From positions 67,351,028 through 67,415,027 of the forward strand of contig NC_046358.1 in NCBI RefSeq assembly GCF_004027225.2: a stretch of 64,000 nt of DNA, written 5' to 3'. Source of the DNA: Strigops habroptila. Taxonomy: Eukaryota; Chordata; Aves; Psittaciformes; Psittacidae. Below, piece by piece: positions 13,091 through 26,178 of the stretch (position 1 is its first letter; every line of letters starts with the position of its first letter). The position numbers and the translations under genes are program-made. The notes below the pieces were generated by a model. It did no database searches. It was not told where the DNA came from and saw only the letters and a list, made by a program, of their open reading frames with translations.

Positions 13091-15457
13091 CACTGTCTTT
13101 CTGTTCCTTTCTCTTTAACTAATGCTTGAAGGGGAGAAAATACAAAAGGAATTGTTAAGGACTTACTTAAAATTAATGAAGATGACTTTCATGTATTAAA
13201 AACTGGTCACATATCTCTGATGTTACAAATAATAGGCAGAAACAGCTGCAGTGAGTAGAATAAATTCGATAACACTTGAAGTAGATTAGCCCAAGAAGAA
13301 CATATTGTGTGCTTGCAAGAAGAAGAATAAGAAGGTGGCAGAGAGAGAGGAGAGTCTCCAGATGCAGTTTTATGCTCAGAGTGCCAGAAGCTGAACACTA
13401 GCACTTGGAAAATCCACATTTGTTTGTTCTCTTTAACAGGTTTATCTAAAGTTTTCAATGACATAATACATAGTGAAATTTAAGCTGGAGTTTTTAATAT
13501 CCAGTTAATGCCTGATGCTATAAGAAAAGAAAGAGGTAAGTGCAAAGTATTGTGAAAAAAAATGCATTGCCCCAGTGTCCCTGGGCAAGCAAGCGGCAGC
13601 ATCCTGTCTCTGATGTCTGATAATGTATGAGAACTACTGGTAAAGGCAGAGTAAGTGCTATCTTTGTCTTCTTTGTCTATATACTTACTGCAGTGCCAGC
13701 AGATGAAAAACTCTTTTATTCATGTATTAAATGCCTTTTTTTTTTTTTTTTTGATAGCTGGAATAAAAAAGGCTCTATAGGAAATGATAATTCTGTTCTT
13801 TTCTGCAAATTTCTGGCATATGGATAAATAATTAAGAAAGTGTTTTCTTTTATCAATGTCAAAAAGTTAGGAATGTCTCAGGACCACAGTTTGTAAGAGA
13901 TTTTTATATAAGAGAGTTTGTGGAAGAGGCAGACTGAAAAGTTTCTCTCCACAGGGAAGGAGTAGAAAATGACAAGTCAGTTTCTATCATTTCTGTGCAA
14001 ACTTCTTTAAGTCCACCTTGAAAATCAACGCAACAAATGAATCATTAATCATCTAGGTTTTAACCCCTTTACGGAGGCTGCCAGCCAGGTTGCTAGTCAC
14101 TTAATACTGTGTTTTCCACTATTAGCTGAATTTAGAATATCAACTAATTTTATCCCGCGTCTGTGACAGGGAAGCAACATTTAGTTCTAGAATTTAGTCA
14201 TTATATGAGTCATCAACCCTGTGCTCTTCCATTCTATAAATCAGAAATAATGGCCGTTTACAGTGAGGGTATATGTCAACTTTTATAACAAAAGTACCAT
14301 ATAGATTCTTCTTCTCTGTAAATATCATCACTAGTAGTCGAACTAGTTATCTATTTCTGCTGGATGTGTTGTGACCTCTACCCCTTAACGCTGTGTGCTG
14401 AAAACGTCATCTTAGCCAGGCTCCTGGAATTGTTAATATTGATGCAGACGTACTGCTGACACCAACAGTACTTTTAAATTGAAAAGTTGCTGCAGATAAG
14501 ATAATTCTAGCGTCTTCCAGAAATTTTGCTGTTGAAAGCTGTTTTGCAATATGTAGTTAAACCTCTTCAGTATGCCTAAAAGAAAATAATAATCCATTCA
14601 GGCTAACAGTTCAGTCTCACCCTTTTGCCCAGTGTAGGCAAAACCTTTCTATCTGTCAGACAGAGCCTTTAACTAACTCTACAGTGGGTAATGTTAACGC
14701 AACATGCTCCCTCCAGTATAGCTGAGCCAGTGACAGTACGAGTGAAAAATGCTGGTTATCTTACAGAGGCCAGAACACTGGACTTTTCCCTTAGTGTCTG
14801 AGAAGGGGAAATGAAGGATAATCCTTGTGTTGGATAAAGCAGCAGACCCTTTCACACTCACCCGGCTATCAAAAATTTTAACAGTTGAAATTTGTCAAGA
14901 TAACCTGTGTTTCTATCTTCTTTCTGTCAGAAAACTGCAGATGAATTTGAATGCTTGAAACTATCCACATTAGAAAAGACAACAAATAAAACCCCCCAAC
15001 ACTTAAACACATTAACTTCTGTTTTTCTAAAACACTCAGCTGCTGCTTGGTCTTTCTGCCCAGCACTAAGTGCATTCCCAGCTAGTTCAGCAAGATAGGT
15101 CATCCTTCTTATCTTTTTTAAGCTGACATAGCACCTAAAATTAATCAAACTAAATGAAATGGAGAAGGTACTTCTGTTTTGCCAGTGTGTTTTTCACTCC
15201 AAAAGGTGTTTTAGCCCTGAAACACTAGCAGACATTTCTACAGCACCGGTAGCTTGTTCGTGTGGTGGTGTTTATGCTCATCAATCCCCACAGGTCCATT
15301 GGCCTTCAGGTCAAGTGGAGAGCATTATGATTTTTACTGGTTTTAATCTCCAAAAGGTACTTTTTGGTGCCTTGTTTTTAGTTAGATTGCTTGATGAAAA
15401 TCTGATTTAACAAACACGGTAAATATCAGAATGTATTGGAGAACTAATTTGCCACAG

Positions 15458-15490
15458 ATATATATGTGTGTGTGTGTGTATATATATATG
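15458..15490. repeat. TA/TG dinucleotide microsatellite
   Basis: Alternating (AT)n, then (GT)n, then (AT)n over about 33 bp. This is a compound purine-pyrimidine alternating repeat. Confidence 0.9.
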
Positions 15491-15759
15491 TTGCTCAGCA
15501 ATACCCTGGAAAACAGTTGCTTGCCCAAAAGGTTGCAAAGTTGGAGAAATATTTCCTTTTCATTAATGCTTAAGGCCAGTTTTGAGAACCAAATTGAGGT
15601 GATAATCCTGCAGCAATTTATGAAAGAGTGGCATACATTTGGAAATGAGCCACCATCTAGCAAAGACTTTTGGTAAAATAAACTGTAGGATCCACCAATT
15701 CCCAGGAGGCCCCTTTGCTAGAAGAACAGGATTAACTTACAAAATAGTCAGATCCAGGC

Positions 15760-15782
15760 TTTTTTTTTTTTTTTTTTTTTTT
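15760..15782. repeat. Poly-T homopolymer (23 T)
   Basis: Uninterrupted T run. No retroposed element was recognised next to it, so it cannot be assigned as the tail of a known SINE or processed pseudogene. Confidence 0.85.
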
Positions 15783-18700
15783 AAGGCTGTTATATCTTGG
15801 AATTTAAATGTGCAAAACTGATTAAACAAAATACCGTTTGTCACAATATTACATGTCCATCAGTGTCACTCATTAAAAACTCCTTTCATGTGGAGGTTAG
15901 GATGAAATAGACATAAGAACACATGCCCCACCCTGCAAACAAATGTTGTGTGGCAATTGCTGATATTTTACAGCTTTTCCTAATGAATTTGAAGAACTTT
16001 TTCTTTTCCGAATGAGACATTTTCTGCTTGTTTATTCTGCACTAATAGTATCTGTTAGTAATACAAAGAAGAGGATTATTAATAATACCAAACCTAACTT
16101 TTCTCTTCTTAAGATTACAAAGATTTCTAGTGTGTTCCTCTCAAATCCAGAATTGACACAGGCTGTCTTCTTTTTAAATGTCAACACTTGACGGTTGCAT
16201 TTCCATAAATAATAAAATCACATGGATCGCACAGCTCATAGGAAAATACTAGAGGCAATTTTTCTGAGTATTATCTACCTATCTCCTTTCTGAAAAAATT
16301 CTTACTTATTTTGTTCTTTTCTTCATCCTTTCTTACTCTGCCAAGATATACTTTCTGTCTCCTGAAAACCTATTTTTCCCCTATATTTATTATTAACTTT
16401 GGCCTCTTACAGTATTGTATATATGCTGCCTCAGAAAGTCTCTGCTTTTCCTGGACTTTTTTAACCCTTGCTTCTGTCTTTCTCTCCCAGATCTGTGATT
16501 TCATCTGACCATACAGTTCTCTATATCTAGTATGAAAAAATGGAAAATGTGGTTGAAAAAAAACCAAACAAACAAATTTGAATTTGGTTTACTGCTGGCA
16601 ATAAATCAACAAGGGTTTGGTTTAGATTTTATTTAAGCTTCATGATGAAACAATGGTCATTTGAGACTTAGTAGGCTGTGCATTCCTTACTGAAGGTGAT
16701 TCATAGCTTGCTTTCCAACTTCCTCAGAAATGTAACCAAATATCAGAACTCCCCAGAAGGTTTGCAACAGTATGGACCTGAAAAAATGTAGTGTTCATAG
16801 GTATTCCAAATTTACATTTGCATACCAGGGTGTGTGGAAGTCCTTTAAGGTCTGGATTTCCTAATCCTAGGTCGCACCATATGAATAGTGACTTCAGATC
16901 CACGTGCTTAGGGACAGCCTGAAACATGCTCTTAGGGCTTTCTGGCTGTTTACCTCTCTGGGTTGCAGAACATGAGAGAGCTGGGGATTGTGTTGACCAG
17001 TTTTCTCAGGCTGACATAGTAAAGAAGCCAGGAGAATTTCCAAGAGAAACTCTCTAAACAACAAACAAGGGCTATAGGCTCGGTTCTGAAATCAAAAAAG
17101 ATTTTTTTTTCCAAACGTAATATAATAAGACATTTCTTTTTGAATATCACTAGCATTCTGTTTTGTTGAGCATTCAGTGTAATAATATATTCAACCTTGT
17201 GATGAAAAGACAGATTACAACACTCGGAAAACACATGGACCTAACAAACACTTGTGCTCCAGCAAGGCTTTATTCAAATGAATAGTCCCAATAACATCTA
17301 CAGCAGTACGCATATACAGATGTCTTTCACAGGTGTATGTGCATATAAGAAGATTTTAAAATCTCAAATAATATGAACTTGTCCATTTTCATTTAAGTTT
17401 TAAAAAGTTGATTTCATTTAGGAGTGGTAAAAAAAAAGAAAAATATTCATTAAAAACATGCAGGTATGATTTTTCTGTTTAGCAAAACTTTCCTTTCTTA
17501 TTATTTCCTTTTTCCTTTTTATCTTATTTTTCATCAAATAAAAAAAGTGAAAGGAGGATAAAAATAAAATTTAATCAATTAAAAACTATAGGTTTTTTCC
17601 ACACTTTTTTATTTTCTCTAAAAATGAGATGGTTGACAAGAGTTCGTGCAGTCTGAACAGTCTGTGAGGTAATACTTACATTTTTCTATCTTGTTCAGTG
17701 ATTAGTCCAAAAAATATTTACTTAATATAATAATATTTAACTTAATAAATGATATTTATGTAATTCACTGAGTGTACTGGAAGGATCAGCATTGTACAGT
17801 ATGACACAAAGGTTCCCACCTGGCTCTTGTCCAAGCTTCTTACATGTTCTCCATGTTTCTTTACAACCTCAAACTGTATTTCTACAACTGTAAATGAAAT
17901 AAAACTTTTATTGAAACAGAAGCGAAACTAAATTAATGATGAAATGAAGTGTGTTGAAAATTTGGGTTGATGACACATATTGATAAACGTTAGAGGTCTG
18001 GTAGCTCATCTGAAATTTTTCTAGACTACGTAAACAACCACGTCTAAACCAGCAGAAATGATGTTTTGAAACTGTCATTAATATTCAAACCATCAGAGGA
18101 GCTGAGTTTTATATGCTTACTATTTCAGGGGGTGCCGTTCAGGTAATAGGTGCTTCTCTACTTAATAAAAAAATCCAAATATGCAAACAAACAAGCTAAA
18201 ACTGAGCATGACTTTTCCAAATCCCACCAAAATTTGTCTACATGATGACTGCTTCTTCTCTTTTTCCCACCCTCTGGCTATGTAATTTCCAATCAAACGG
18301 AAAAAAACCCCAAACATCTTTGTATAGTGTTATTTAAACACTGGTTATATTTCATGAAAAGTATTTCTGTGGAAATCAGTTTACTGTCATACATAAATTT
18401 AACTTGTAATTTTCTGGACTGTCTTTCCCTGCAGCACCCTAATGCTTCCTTGACAAATAAAATTGACATGATGAACTCTGACAGAGCTTCCTTACCAGAA
18501 GGGAAAGCCTTGCTGTGGTTCCAGGAGTTCTCATCTTTCCTTTCCAAGTTAGCATTAGGAGAAGTTAGTTGTCTGTAATGGTGTCTCTTCTGAAAGATGG
18601 AAAGAAATTAAAAAAAGAATAAAAGTGACCTTAAGGGAAATAAAAGAACATTTTAACTGAGGTTTGCAAGCCTAACGCTTGGTAACAGTGTCTGTGGTTA

Positions 18701-18842
18701 TTAGCTTTTTATAAAACCAAATTTGAAGACCATGGAATTCAGGTGCAGTTTTCACTTCAATTCTGGTGTCATCTTCTTGATGTGATGTTCCTTGCTATAT
18801 TGTGCACCTGCAATCGACAGCCATAGTTGCATAATTATTGCA

Positions 18843-19361
18843 TGTTCGTCCTGCGATGAAATGACCCTATTAAAGCAATAAGGAACTCTTGGGAACAACC
18901 AGATCTTGTGTTTGAAGAAACAAAGGAGGACAATTGGGACTGGTAGTACTAAAGAATGAGTTACTTGAGCTTGGCAAAGTGACCATTTGGTTACCTAACT
19001 TGGCAAAAGAGCTAACTTTGAAGGTGTCCTAAAGTGAACTGCCTTCATTATAATACTAAAAATCACGCTCACAGGTCAAAAGACTCTGGCCCAGGTGAAG
19101 ACTCCTCCACTGAGCATGCATAGTGATTAGAAGGAATAACACAGTAAATATAATTATATATGGATTACAACCAATCATTGTAACCGGGAGTGTACTACCT
19201 TGTAACTTTTATGTATAAATGTAATGGAGAAAGTTGGCATTGGTGTGCTTGATTTGTGGAACAGTCCACTGAGCACCCAGGCCTGAATAAACACAGTATC
19301 TCTCCTGAGCATGTGGAATTGGGTTTACTGCACACCAGGCATGAATCTGCTTTTCGGACAA
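18843..19361 (+). mobile_element. Probable solo LTR of a second family
   Basis: About 519 bp with LTR-like organisation: it begins TGTTCGTCC, ends TTTTCGGACA (imperfect inverted termini), and has a TATA-like 'tgtataaatgta' near 19213 and a polyadenylation signal 'gaataaacac' near 19285, 70 bp further on. It shares no sequence with the family-A LTRs. No clear target-site duplication was found, so the exact ends are uncertain. An alternative is a non-LTR promoter-like region. Confidence 0.45.
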
Positions 19362-20593
19362 CATTCTGATAAGAACCTAATTTTATCTTACCAAAACCTT
19401 GCTTCCAAAACAGGAGTGATATTGTTTATTTGGTTTGGGTTGGTTTGATTTGGTTTTCTTGACTATTTATACACTGAGCTTCTTGAGATAGAGAGTGGCA
19501 TTCTTTACAGGAAATTCTTTACATGCCTTTAATAGAGTTATGGTATTACATTTTAATCCTTGATGTAAGAAAAAAGACACCTTACAAGACACTACACAGT
19601 CCTTACAACATTTGAAATCAGACAGTTTCCCAAATCTTTATTAATCTTTTGTCCTGAAAGAAGAGTGTATTGGTGTCAGAAGCTGGCTTGAAATGTGCCG
19701 ACTCAAGAAAAATATTGTTTCTGTAAAAGTATGAAATTAAGGTAAAAAATCAAGTCTCAAAGGGTAAGCAGAAAAACATGTATGCAATCCCTTCAGTATT
19801 CTGTTGCCAAATTATTCATGGTGTCAAATACACCGTATGCACCTACAAACATAATTGAATTAAATTATGAAGAAGAAGAAAGCAGGCAATGAGCACAGAT
19901 GAAAGCTGTGAAAGAATTGTTTGAAGCAGTGGAAAGAACAAGAGATGGTTAAAGCAACCAAGCTTGAAAAAAGAACTGTAAAATGAGCACTCAGATTCCA
20001 TGAATGTGAACACATGTTCTTAGTTAGGGATGTCAATTTCTAATTAAAGGATAAATAAAAGTGCAATATAGTAAAAAGATTTAAATAGAATGTCAGCTAA
20101 AGCATTATGAAGCATGTGAAGTGGGCAAGCCTAAAAATGTAACAGCAACTCTCCATCCAAAAATGACCATGAAAATAATTTGGAAAATTATGCAGCCAGT
20201 TAAAGAACTATTTACTTTCCATACACATAAAACCAGACTCTGTTCATCCAGTGATAACTTCTAGAGGGACATGCTGCTGACTTTGAAATTTTAACTGTCA
20301 TATTTCTATTGTTAATATCTAACAAGCCTTCAGGGCCACAAATAAAAAAGTGTTGCTTGAAGTTTAAAGTCAGGTGATCTTCTCATAAATTTAAGCAAAC
20401 TGAGTGAAAAATACAGACCCACTTTTTTCTACTACAACGGATTTACTAAAAAACCTCAGCCCTTCCTTAATTATTTACCAAATGTTAATGCTTTAAATAC
20501 TTTGAGAAGAAACGGACAGAAAAGGGTTTTTTCCACTGCTTGATCTCTTTCAATGACATATTCAGCCCTGTCTCTGAAGAATAACCCATAACC
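19362..20593. other. Unassigned AT-rich DNA
   Basis: No gene or known element recognised. Confidence 0.5.
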
Positions 20594-20598
20594 CCTTG

Positions 20599-21158
20599 TG
20601 TCATGGTTTAAGCCCAGCCGGTAACTCAGAACCACACAGCCGCTTGCTCACTGCGCCCTGTCTTCCTCCCCCTGCTCCCGAAGGCGTGGGGAGGAGAATC
20701 AGAAGAATGTAACTCCCACGGGTTGAGATAAGAACAGTCCAGTAACTAAGATATAACACAAAACCGCTACTACTACCACCAGTAATAATGATAAAGGAAA
20801 CAACAAGGGGAGAGGATACAATTGCTCACCACCCGCCAACCGATACCCGGCCTGACCTGCGTGGCGATCTGGCCTTCTGGTTAACTCCCCCCGGTTTATA
20901 TACTGGGCATGATGTGCTGTGGTATGGAATACTCTTTTGGCTAGTTTGGGTCAGGTGTCCTGTTTCTGCTTCCTCCCGGCTTCCCCTCCTCCGTGGCAGA
21001 GCATGAGACTGAGAAAGCCCTTGGTCGGAGTAACCATTACTCAGCAAGAACTGAAAATATTGGTGTGTTATCAACACGGTTCCCAGAATAAAGTCGAAAA
21101 CACAGCACTGCATCAGCTAAGAAGGAGAAAAATGGCAGGTATTGATGAACCCCGGGCG
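20599..21158 (-). mobile_element. Solo LTR, family A, reverse strand
   Basis: Reverse complement of the family-A LTR: it begins TGTCATGGTTTAAGCCCAGC, the complement of the LTR 3' end, and ends '...gatgaaccccgggcg', a degraded complement of the LTR 5' end. The central TATA and G-rich parts are present. A perfect 5-bp direct repeat CCTTG flanks it at 20594-20598 and 21159-21163, so it is an independent insertion reduced to a solo LTR. It is more diverged at its 5' terminus than the copy at 8.5 kb. Confidence 0.92.
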
Positions 21159-21163
21159 CCTTG

Positions 21164-22875
21164 TTAGGCAATCTCCATATGATAAAAGCTTTCTCATAAT
21201 ACTAAATATAACTGAATATTTGCCAAACCTTGGATTTCTGAAGTGAGGAACTGCAGTGTTAAGTAGAAATGACTTCCTTTACTGATACTCTAGATCTTTG
21301 CTCTTTGCCTGTATTCAATGTAGCAAATAAAAATGTTTTCTTTTGGGTTAATTGAATTACCCACATTCTATAATTGTTTATTTTTTCTGGACAAAAAGAA
21401 ATTCTGTTAAACCTGAAGTTTTCCAAGAAAATGGAAAAGTTGTTTATTTGCAAAGTAACAGTGATCAACTTACTAAATCTTCATCCGGACATCCTGGTAT
21501 CATAGTGAAAAATACTGCTTCTTTTCTTCATTTCAGTGTAAAGTTGGACTTTACATCAATAGGAGTTGAAGCAACATTTTTATGGTAATTTTTATTACTA
21601 GAGTTAAAAATCTTATTCATTTGAAGTTCTTAGAATTGTGAAATTTCAGTAGTAGTTAAATTGAAGGCAGATTAGAGGACAGACAGTGATGTGATAAAAG
21701 CAAATGACAAATGCAGTTTGGCATTTGCCTCTGCAATTCCTTACATGCCTAATAGCACTTCAACAGCACTTCAACAGCATTGGTATTACTCCTAAAGACA
21801 GTCAGAAAATAATTTATACAAATTCCTACCAACACTAAAGTTTTATGAGCACAAAGACCAAATTAAGCAAGTAATAGTTTCAAGCTATGCTAGCTTTGAT
21901 GGAAAAGCCATTCTAAAGAAATTAACTTCTGTCAACCACTCGAATGTCAAGACATGCTGCAGATTACTGTCTGCAGTGGTACCCACATTACTTTCTATAC
22001 CATAATGTAAGCTGGATATGTAAAAAGGTCTAGGTAAAAATAACCTTCTGAAAAAATTAAAAGGAAGAGGACAATAATTTTATTGGTTGTTGATTTGTCG
22101 ATAGCTTGTTGTCATAAATCGCTGCATCACAACAACTGGAAGGACACAGAACTGAAATGTAAGTAGAAATGTACAGCCTGGAGTGGGAACTCCTGAACTG
22201 AGGTTTACCAATGAAGACTGTGTACTTTGAAACTTTATTCCAAAACATTTCAGTTTGATAGCATGGAGAAAAGTAGGAAAAAAAAAAAAAACCAAACAAA
22301 AACCACCACAAAACCTCTGCAGGCTGGATAACCTCGGTAACACAGTTTTTCCCAAGGCATTTTTATTCGCAGGCACTATTAGATTAGGCTGAAGTACTTT
22401 AAGAAAATCACATATATAAGACTTTCATTAATCTTCCAAAATAAAATTATTAGGGTAGTACATTTGCTGCCTCGTTCAATTTTAAAGATCAGGAGAACCT
22501 TTGAATTTTACTTTGTGGAAAAAATCTATATATCAAACCCTATTTTAATTCCTATTTAAGATAAAATTAATGATCTTACTATAAAAGTGTGGGTAAAAAG
22601 GAAACTCCACAAACATTTACTTCCAGGGCTTCATTTCACTAGTATGGGCTGCCTGCCCTATGAAGATTATACAGACTTGGAAAGTAAAATGGTAGTCCCA
22701 TATCTATATAGTGATCAAATTTATATTTAGTGGCTTTTATTTATAAAACTGTCGTTGGCAGAGCCATTTACAAATAGTTCTATTTCCCAGGCTTTTTAAT
22801 TCATAGGAGGATCACTTCCTTAGTGGTGCTCATACAAGTCTATCTGAGGTGGTGCTTTGAGCAAAGGACATTCAT
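21164..22875. other. Unassigned AT-rich DNA
   Basis: No gene recognised. A short tandem 'cacttcaacag' duplication lies near 21757-21780 and an A run at 22278-22291. Confidence 0.5.
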
Positions 22876-22926
22876 AAAGGATTCTTCATTATGAGGATGA
22901 TGAGACACTGACACAGGTTGCCCAGA
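22876..22926 (+). repeat. Short CR1 fragment
   Basis: About 50 bp ('ttcttcattatgaggatgat' then 'gagacactgacacaggttgc') match the sense CR1 segment found in the longer copies. Both sides are lost. Confidence 0.6.
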
Positions 22927-24023
22927 ATTTTCTGCTGAAGTTTTAGTGAAATATTTATTCATTTACTCTTGAAAAGCCTCCAATAAGACAGTTTCACACA
23001 GATGAACTCCCTCACAGTCACATTTTTCATTTTTTTATTCCTCACAACAAAGATACCTTGATATCACGATTTTTTTTTTTTAATACAGACATAATCTTTT
23101 TCCCTGATAACACAGTTGGCTAATGGATTCTTCAAGTAAAATGTGTAGAAAATGTCAACAACAGAGAAATACTGGAAATATCCAGAGACAGTCTCAGCAG
23201 AGTCCCGATCTGTTAATATCTCATTTTGCATAAAAAGTAGTAAATAAGAATTGCTTCTTCTCAGAACTATGACTCATGCCCAAGGGAGGATTTTTCTACG
23301 TACATTCACTGATCCATCTAGATTATATATTGCTGCTCATATGTGATAATTTTTATCTAAGTTGGTTACATGAACTAGAAGAGAAAGAGGGGGGAAAAGC
23401 ATTAGTTGAAATAAATAAATAAATAACCATTTCTGTCCATACTTTCTAATTACTTTCTGAGCTTCCCATATCTGTCTTTTCATTTATTTACCTGTACTAT
23501 TTACAACATTTTTCACTTTTATTTCTGAAAAGGCCAATTGTTTTTCACTGATCAGCATGAAAAGTAGAACTATGTTGGAGGTCAATATTAAGGGGCTTTG
23601 TTGCACTAGCATGAAGGCTGTCAAGACTGGCGTAGCCCAAGATTATAATCTTCATAAGGAAAAGACGAAAGAACAATTTTAAAGTTTTGGCTAAACAGAC
23701 ATCAACACCTCTATGACTAGTAGCTTTATAAATATTTTGTGAAGAGCTGTCAGTATGTGCCCAGCTTTTCTCAAGAAGAAAAAAGTTTGAGGTCATCTGC
23801 CTGGCTTGTTTCTTCGTTGTGTAGTGCTGTGAAGTTGCTGCTTCTGTCCACTTGCATATCACTAGTGAAGCATTTGTGCAGCCACCATCCACATCACCTA
23901 TACCACTTAGGAGGTTGTGACTGCATAGCCGTTTTAGTAATCAGAGTCTGACTGGGCTGCTCGGTGGTAGAGCCAAATTTGCTGTCACCCAAACAGATGA
24001 GACAAAGATGGAACCAGGAACCA
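22927..24023. other. Unassigned AT-rich DNA
   Basis: No gene or further repeat recognised. A T run lies at about 23071-23081. Confidence 0.5.
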
Positions 24024-24415
24024 GGCTGAGAGCTGGGCTTGTTCAGCCTGGAGAAGAGAAGGCTCCGGGGAGACCTTAGAGCAGCTTCCAGTGTCTGAAG
24101 GGGCTACAAGAAACCTGGAGAGGGACTTGGGACAAGGGCCTGCAGGGACAGGATGAGGGGGAATGGCTTTAACCTGACAGAGGGGAGATTGAGATGGGAT
24201 CTCAGGAAGAAGTTCTTCGCTGTGAGGGTGCTGAGGCACTGACACCGGTTGCCCAGAGAAGCTGTGGCTGCCCCATCTCTGGCAGTGTTCAGTGCCAGCT
24301 TGGACAGGGCTTGGAGCAATCTGGTCTAGTGGAAAGTGCCCCTGCCTGTGACAGGTGGATGGAACTGGATGAGCTTTAAGGTCCCTTCCAACCCAAACCA
24401 CTCTATGATTCTTTG
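24024..24415 (+). repeat. CR1 LINE 3' fragment
   Basis: Sense CR1 from 'gggcttgttcagcctggaga' through 'ggttgcccagagaagctgtg' to 'accactctatgattctttga'. It covers the ORF2 C-terminal coding part and the 3' end, with indels and stops. Confidence 0.93.
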
Positions 24416-25576
24416 AAATAAATGGACTGTTAAAAGCAAATGGTGCCTGAAGAAGGTGAGAAATGGGTTGGGAGGATTTTAAAGACTTGTAATTACTTTA
24501 GAGATCCAGCAAAGATTGCGATTTCAGAGAACTGAAGTAGGTTGTTTTCAGATTCTAAAGAAAGAAAATAAGAGACAGGAACCTTCTCCACTTGTCTGTC
24601 TCATACTACATACACCCGTACTTATTCACTGAACTGTCCCTAACACTGAAACTTCCAGAAAAACATCCAGGCTTGAGAAGACTTGAAAAGATGTTGAATC
24701 TAGTATTGCTCATTATAGATATTCCAAAATTTAACTGCCATCAACATTAAAAGTGCATGCGCTGCTTTGGGCTTGAATTTGTCTGTCTTAACCATCAGCA
24801 GCACTGGGTCCTGTAGTGCCTTTATTTTCTAAACAAACACTGATGCATGCCAGCTTAGAGACAGCATGAATGAATAAAGGAGCATATCCTAAGGGAAATA
24901 TGACTATTACTTATCAGTACTCAGAGATGTCGTTTAGTATTTCATGGTTGTCACTCAGACTACAGAAATGAAGAATCAGTGATGTTAACATGGCCCATAT
25001 CAGAAATATTAGTCAAAAAAACCCAGGAAATTCAAATCCCAGGAAATTTAAAAGCCCAGCTGTTTAAAACACATAATTTGTCTCATGCTATTCAGGACTT
25101 CTAAGAAAGCTACGTAACTTCGTTCTTTTTCTAGCTCAATCAGAGAAAAATATGGCTTTTGCATGTTTACAGGCAGAAAAGAGTGGAAAAAACAAACCCA
25201 GGAAGAAAAATAAGTTTAAAAAAGTAACAGAAAGACTTGAAAATAGTATACTGGATTCTCTTTTTAGAAGGCTAATTTCATGGTCAACTCCTCCTACAGA
25301 GCTCTGCTGCATCATGGTAGATGAAATCTGGAAAGGGGTCTTATTCCTTTAAACTGAATGGAAAGTCTCATTAAGAAGGGGTAAAAATAATCAAATTTGC
25401 TTGTAGAGATGTACAAAGAACACATTTTTTTCAGCCTCCAAAGAAAAAGTTTTGGATCTCAAGACACTTTTGAAGGTAGGGAGCTCTTCAATTTTCAGAA
25501 GAAAAATTATATTAAAAGTGATATTTCAGGTGTTCATAAACACACACTGTTCAGTTCAAAGCCAGCAGTTCTGGAT
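24416..25576. other. Unassigned AT-rich DNA
   Basis: No gene or known repeat recognised. Confidence 0.5.
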
Positions 25577-26178
25577 TTGGGTTTTTTGTTTTGTTTTGTT
25601 TTGTTTTTCAAAAGGACAGTAAAATTATTTCCAGTTTCTAATTAATTTTTGCTGGGATTCTCTAAGTAATTACAATGGCTTGAGTTGTAATTAAAAGCAA
25701 ACAGCTGAGACTCAAGAATGGTTTTGTTCTATGCTGTCTAAAATATGAACTAGTGCTTGCAGTAAGTGTATTTTTAATATTTTTAGAATGTATTTTTATG
25801 TATTTTAATATATATCAAACATTATAAACAAATCTCCAGAGGTACATTTGGACACAGTCATCTAGCTTTGCTGGAATAATAGCATCCCATAGCAGTTAAA
25901 TTTGAGGCCACGCCTTAGGCACCCATTTCCAAAAGAAGCTCTAATACAAAATTTATTTTACTTCTCCTCTGATTTATTATTTATTTTATTTGAATTGGGT
26001 AATAAAGCTTTGATTTCAGGAACGCATTCAAAACACAGAATACATGGAATACATTACAACTCAAGCCATTGTTTACTTAGAGAATCCCAGCAAAAATTAA
26101 TTAGAAACTGGAAATAATTCTACTGTCCTTTTGAAAAACAAAACAAAACAAAACAAAAAACCCAATACATGGAATACA
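25577..26178. repeat. Near-perfect inverted repeat, 115-bp arms, 361-bp spacer
   Basis: The left arm, 25577-25691, is repeated in inverse orientation at 26053-26165. The arms differ by one substitution and one 2-bp indel. The right copy ends in an A-rich (AAAAC)n stretch and is bounded by a 15-bp direct repeat AATACATGGAATACA at 26039-26053 and 26164-26178. The left copy has no matching flanking repeat, which suggests the right copy is the derived one. The spacer contains nothing I recognise. Confidence 0.93.

Larger units (their letters stand above)
13091..18842. other. Unassigned AT-rich DNA with microsatellites
   Basis: It contains a T run at about 13735-13752, a (TA)n(TG)n(TA)n microsatellite at 15458-15490 and a 23-T run at 15760-15782. 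No coding region or recognisable mobile element was seen. Confidence 0.5.
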
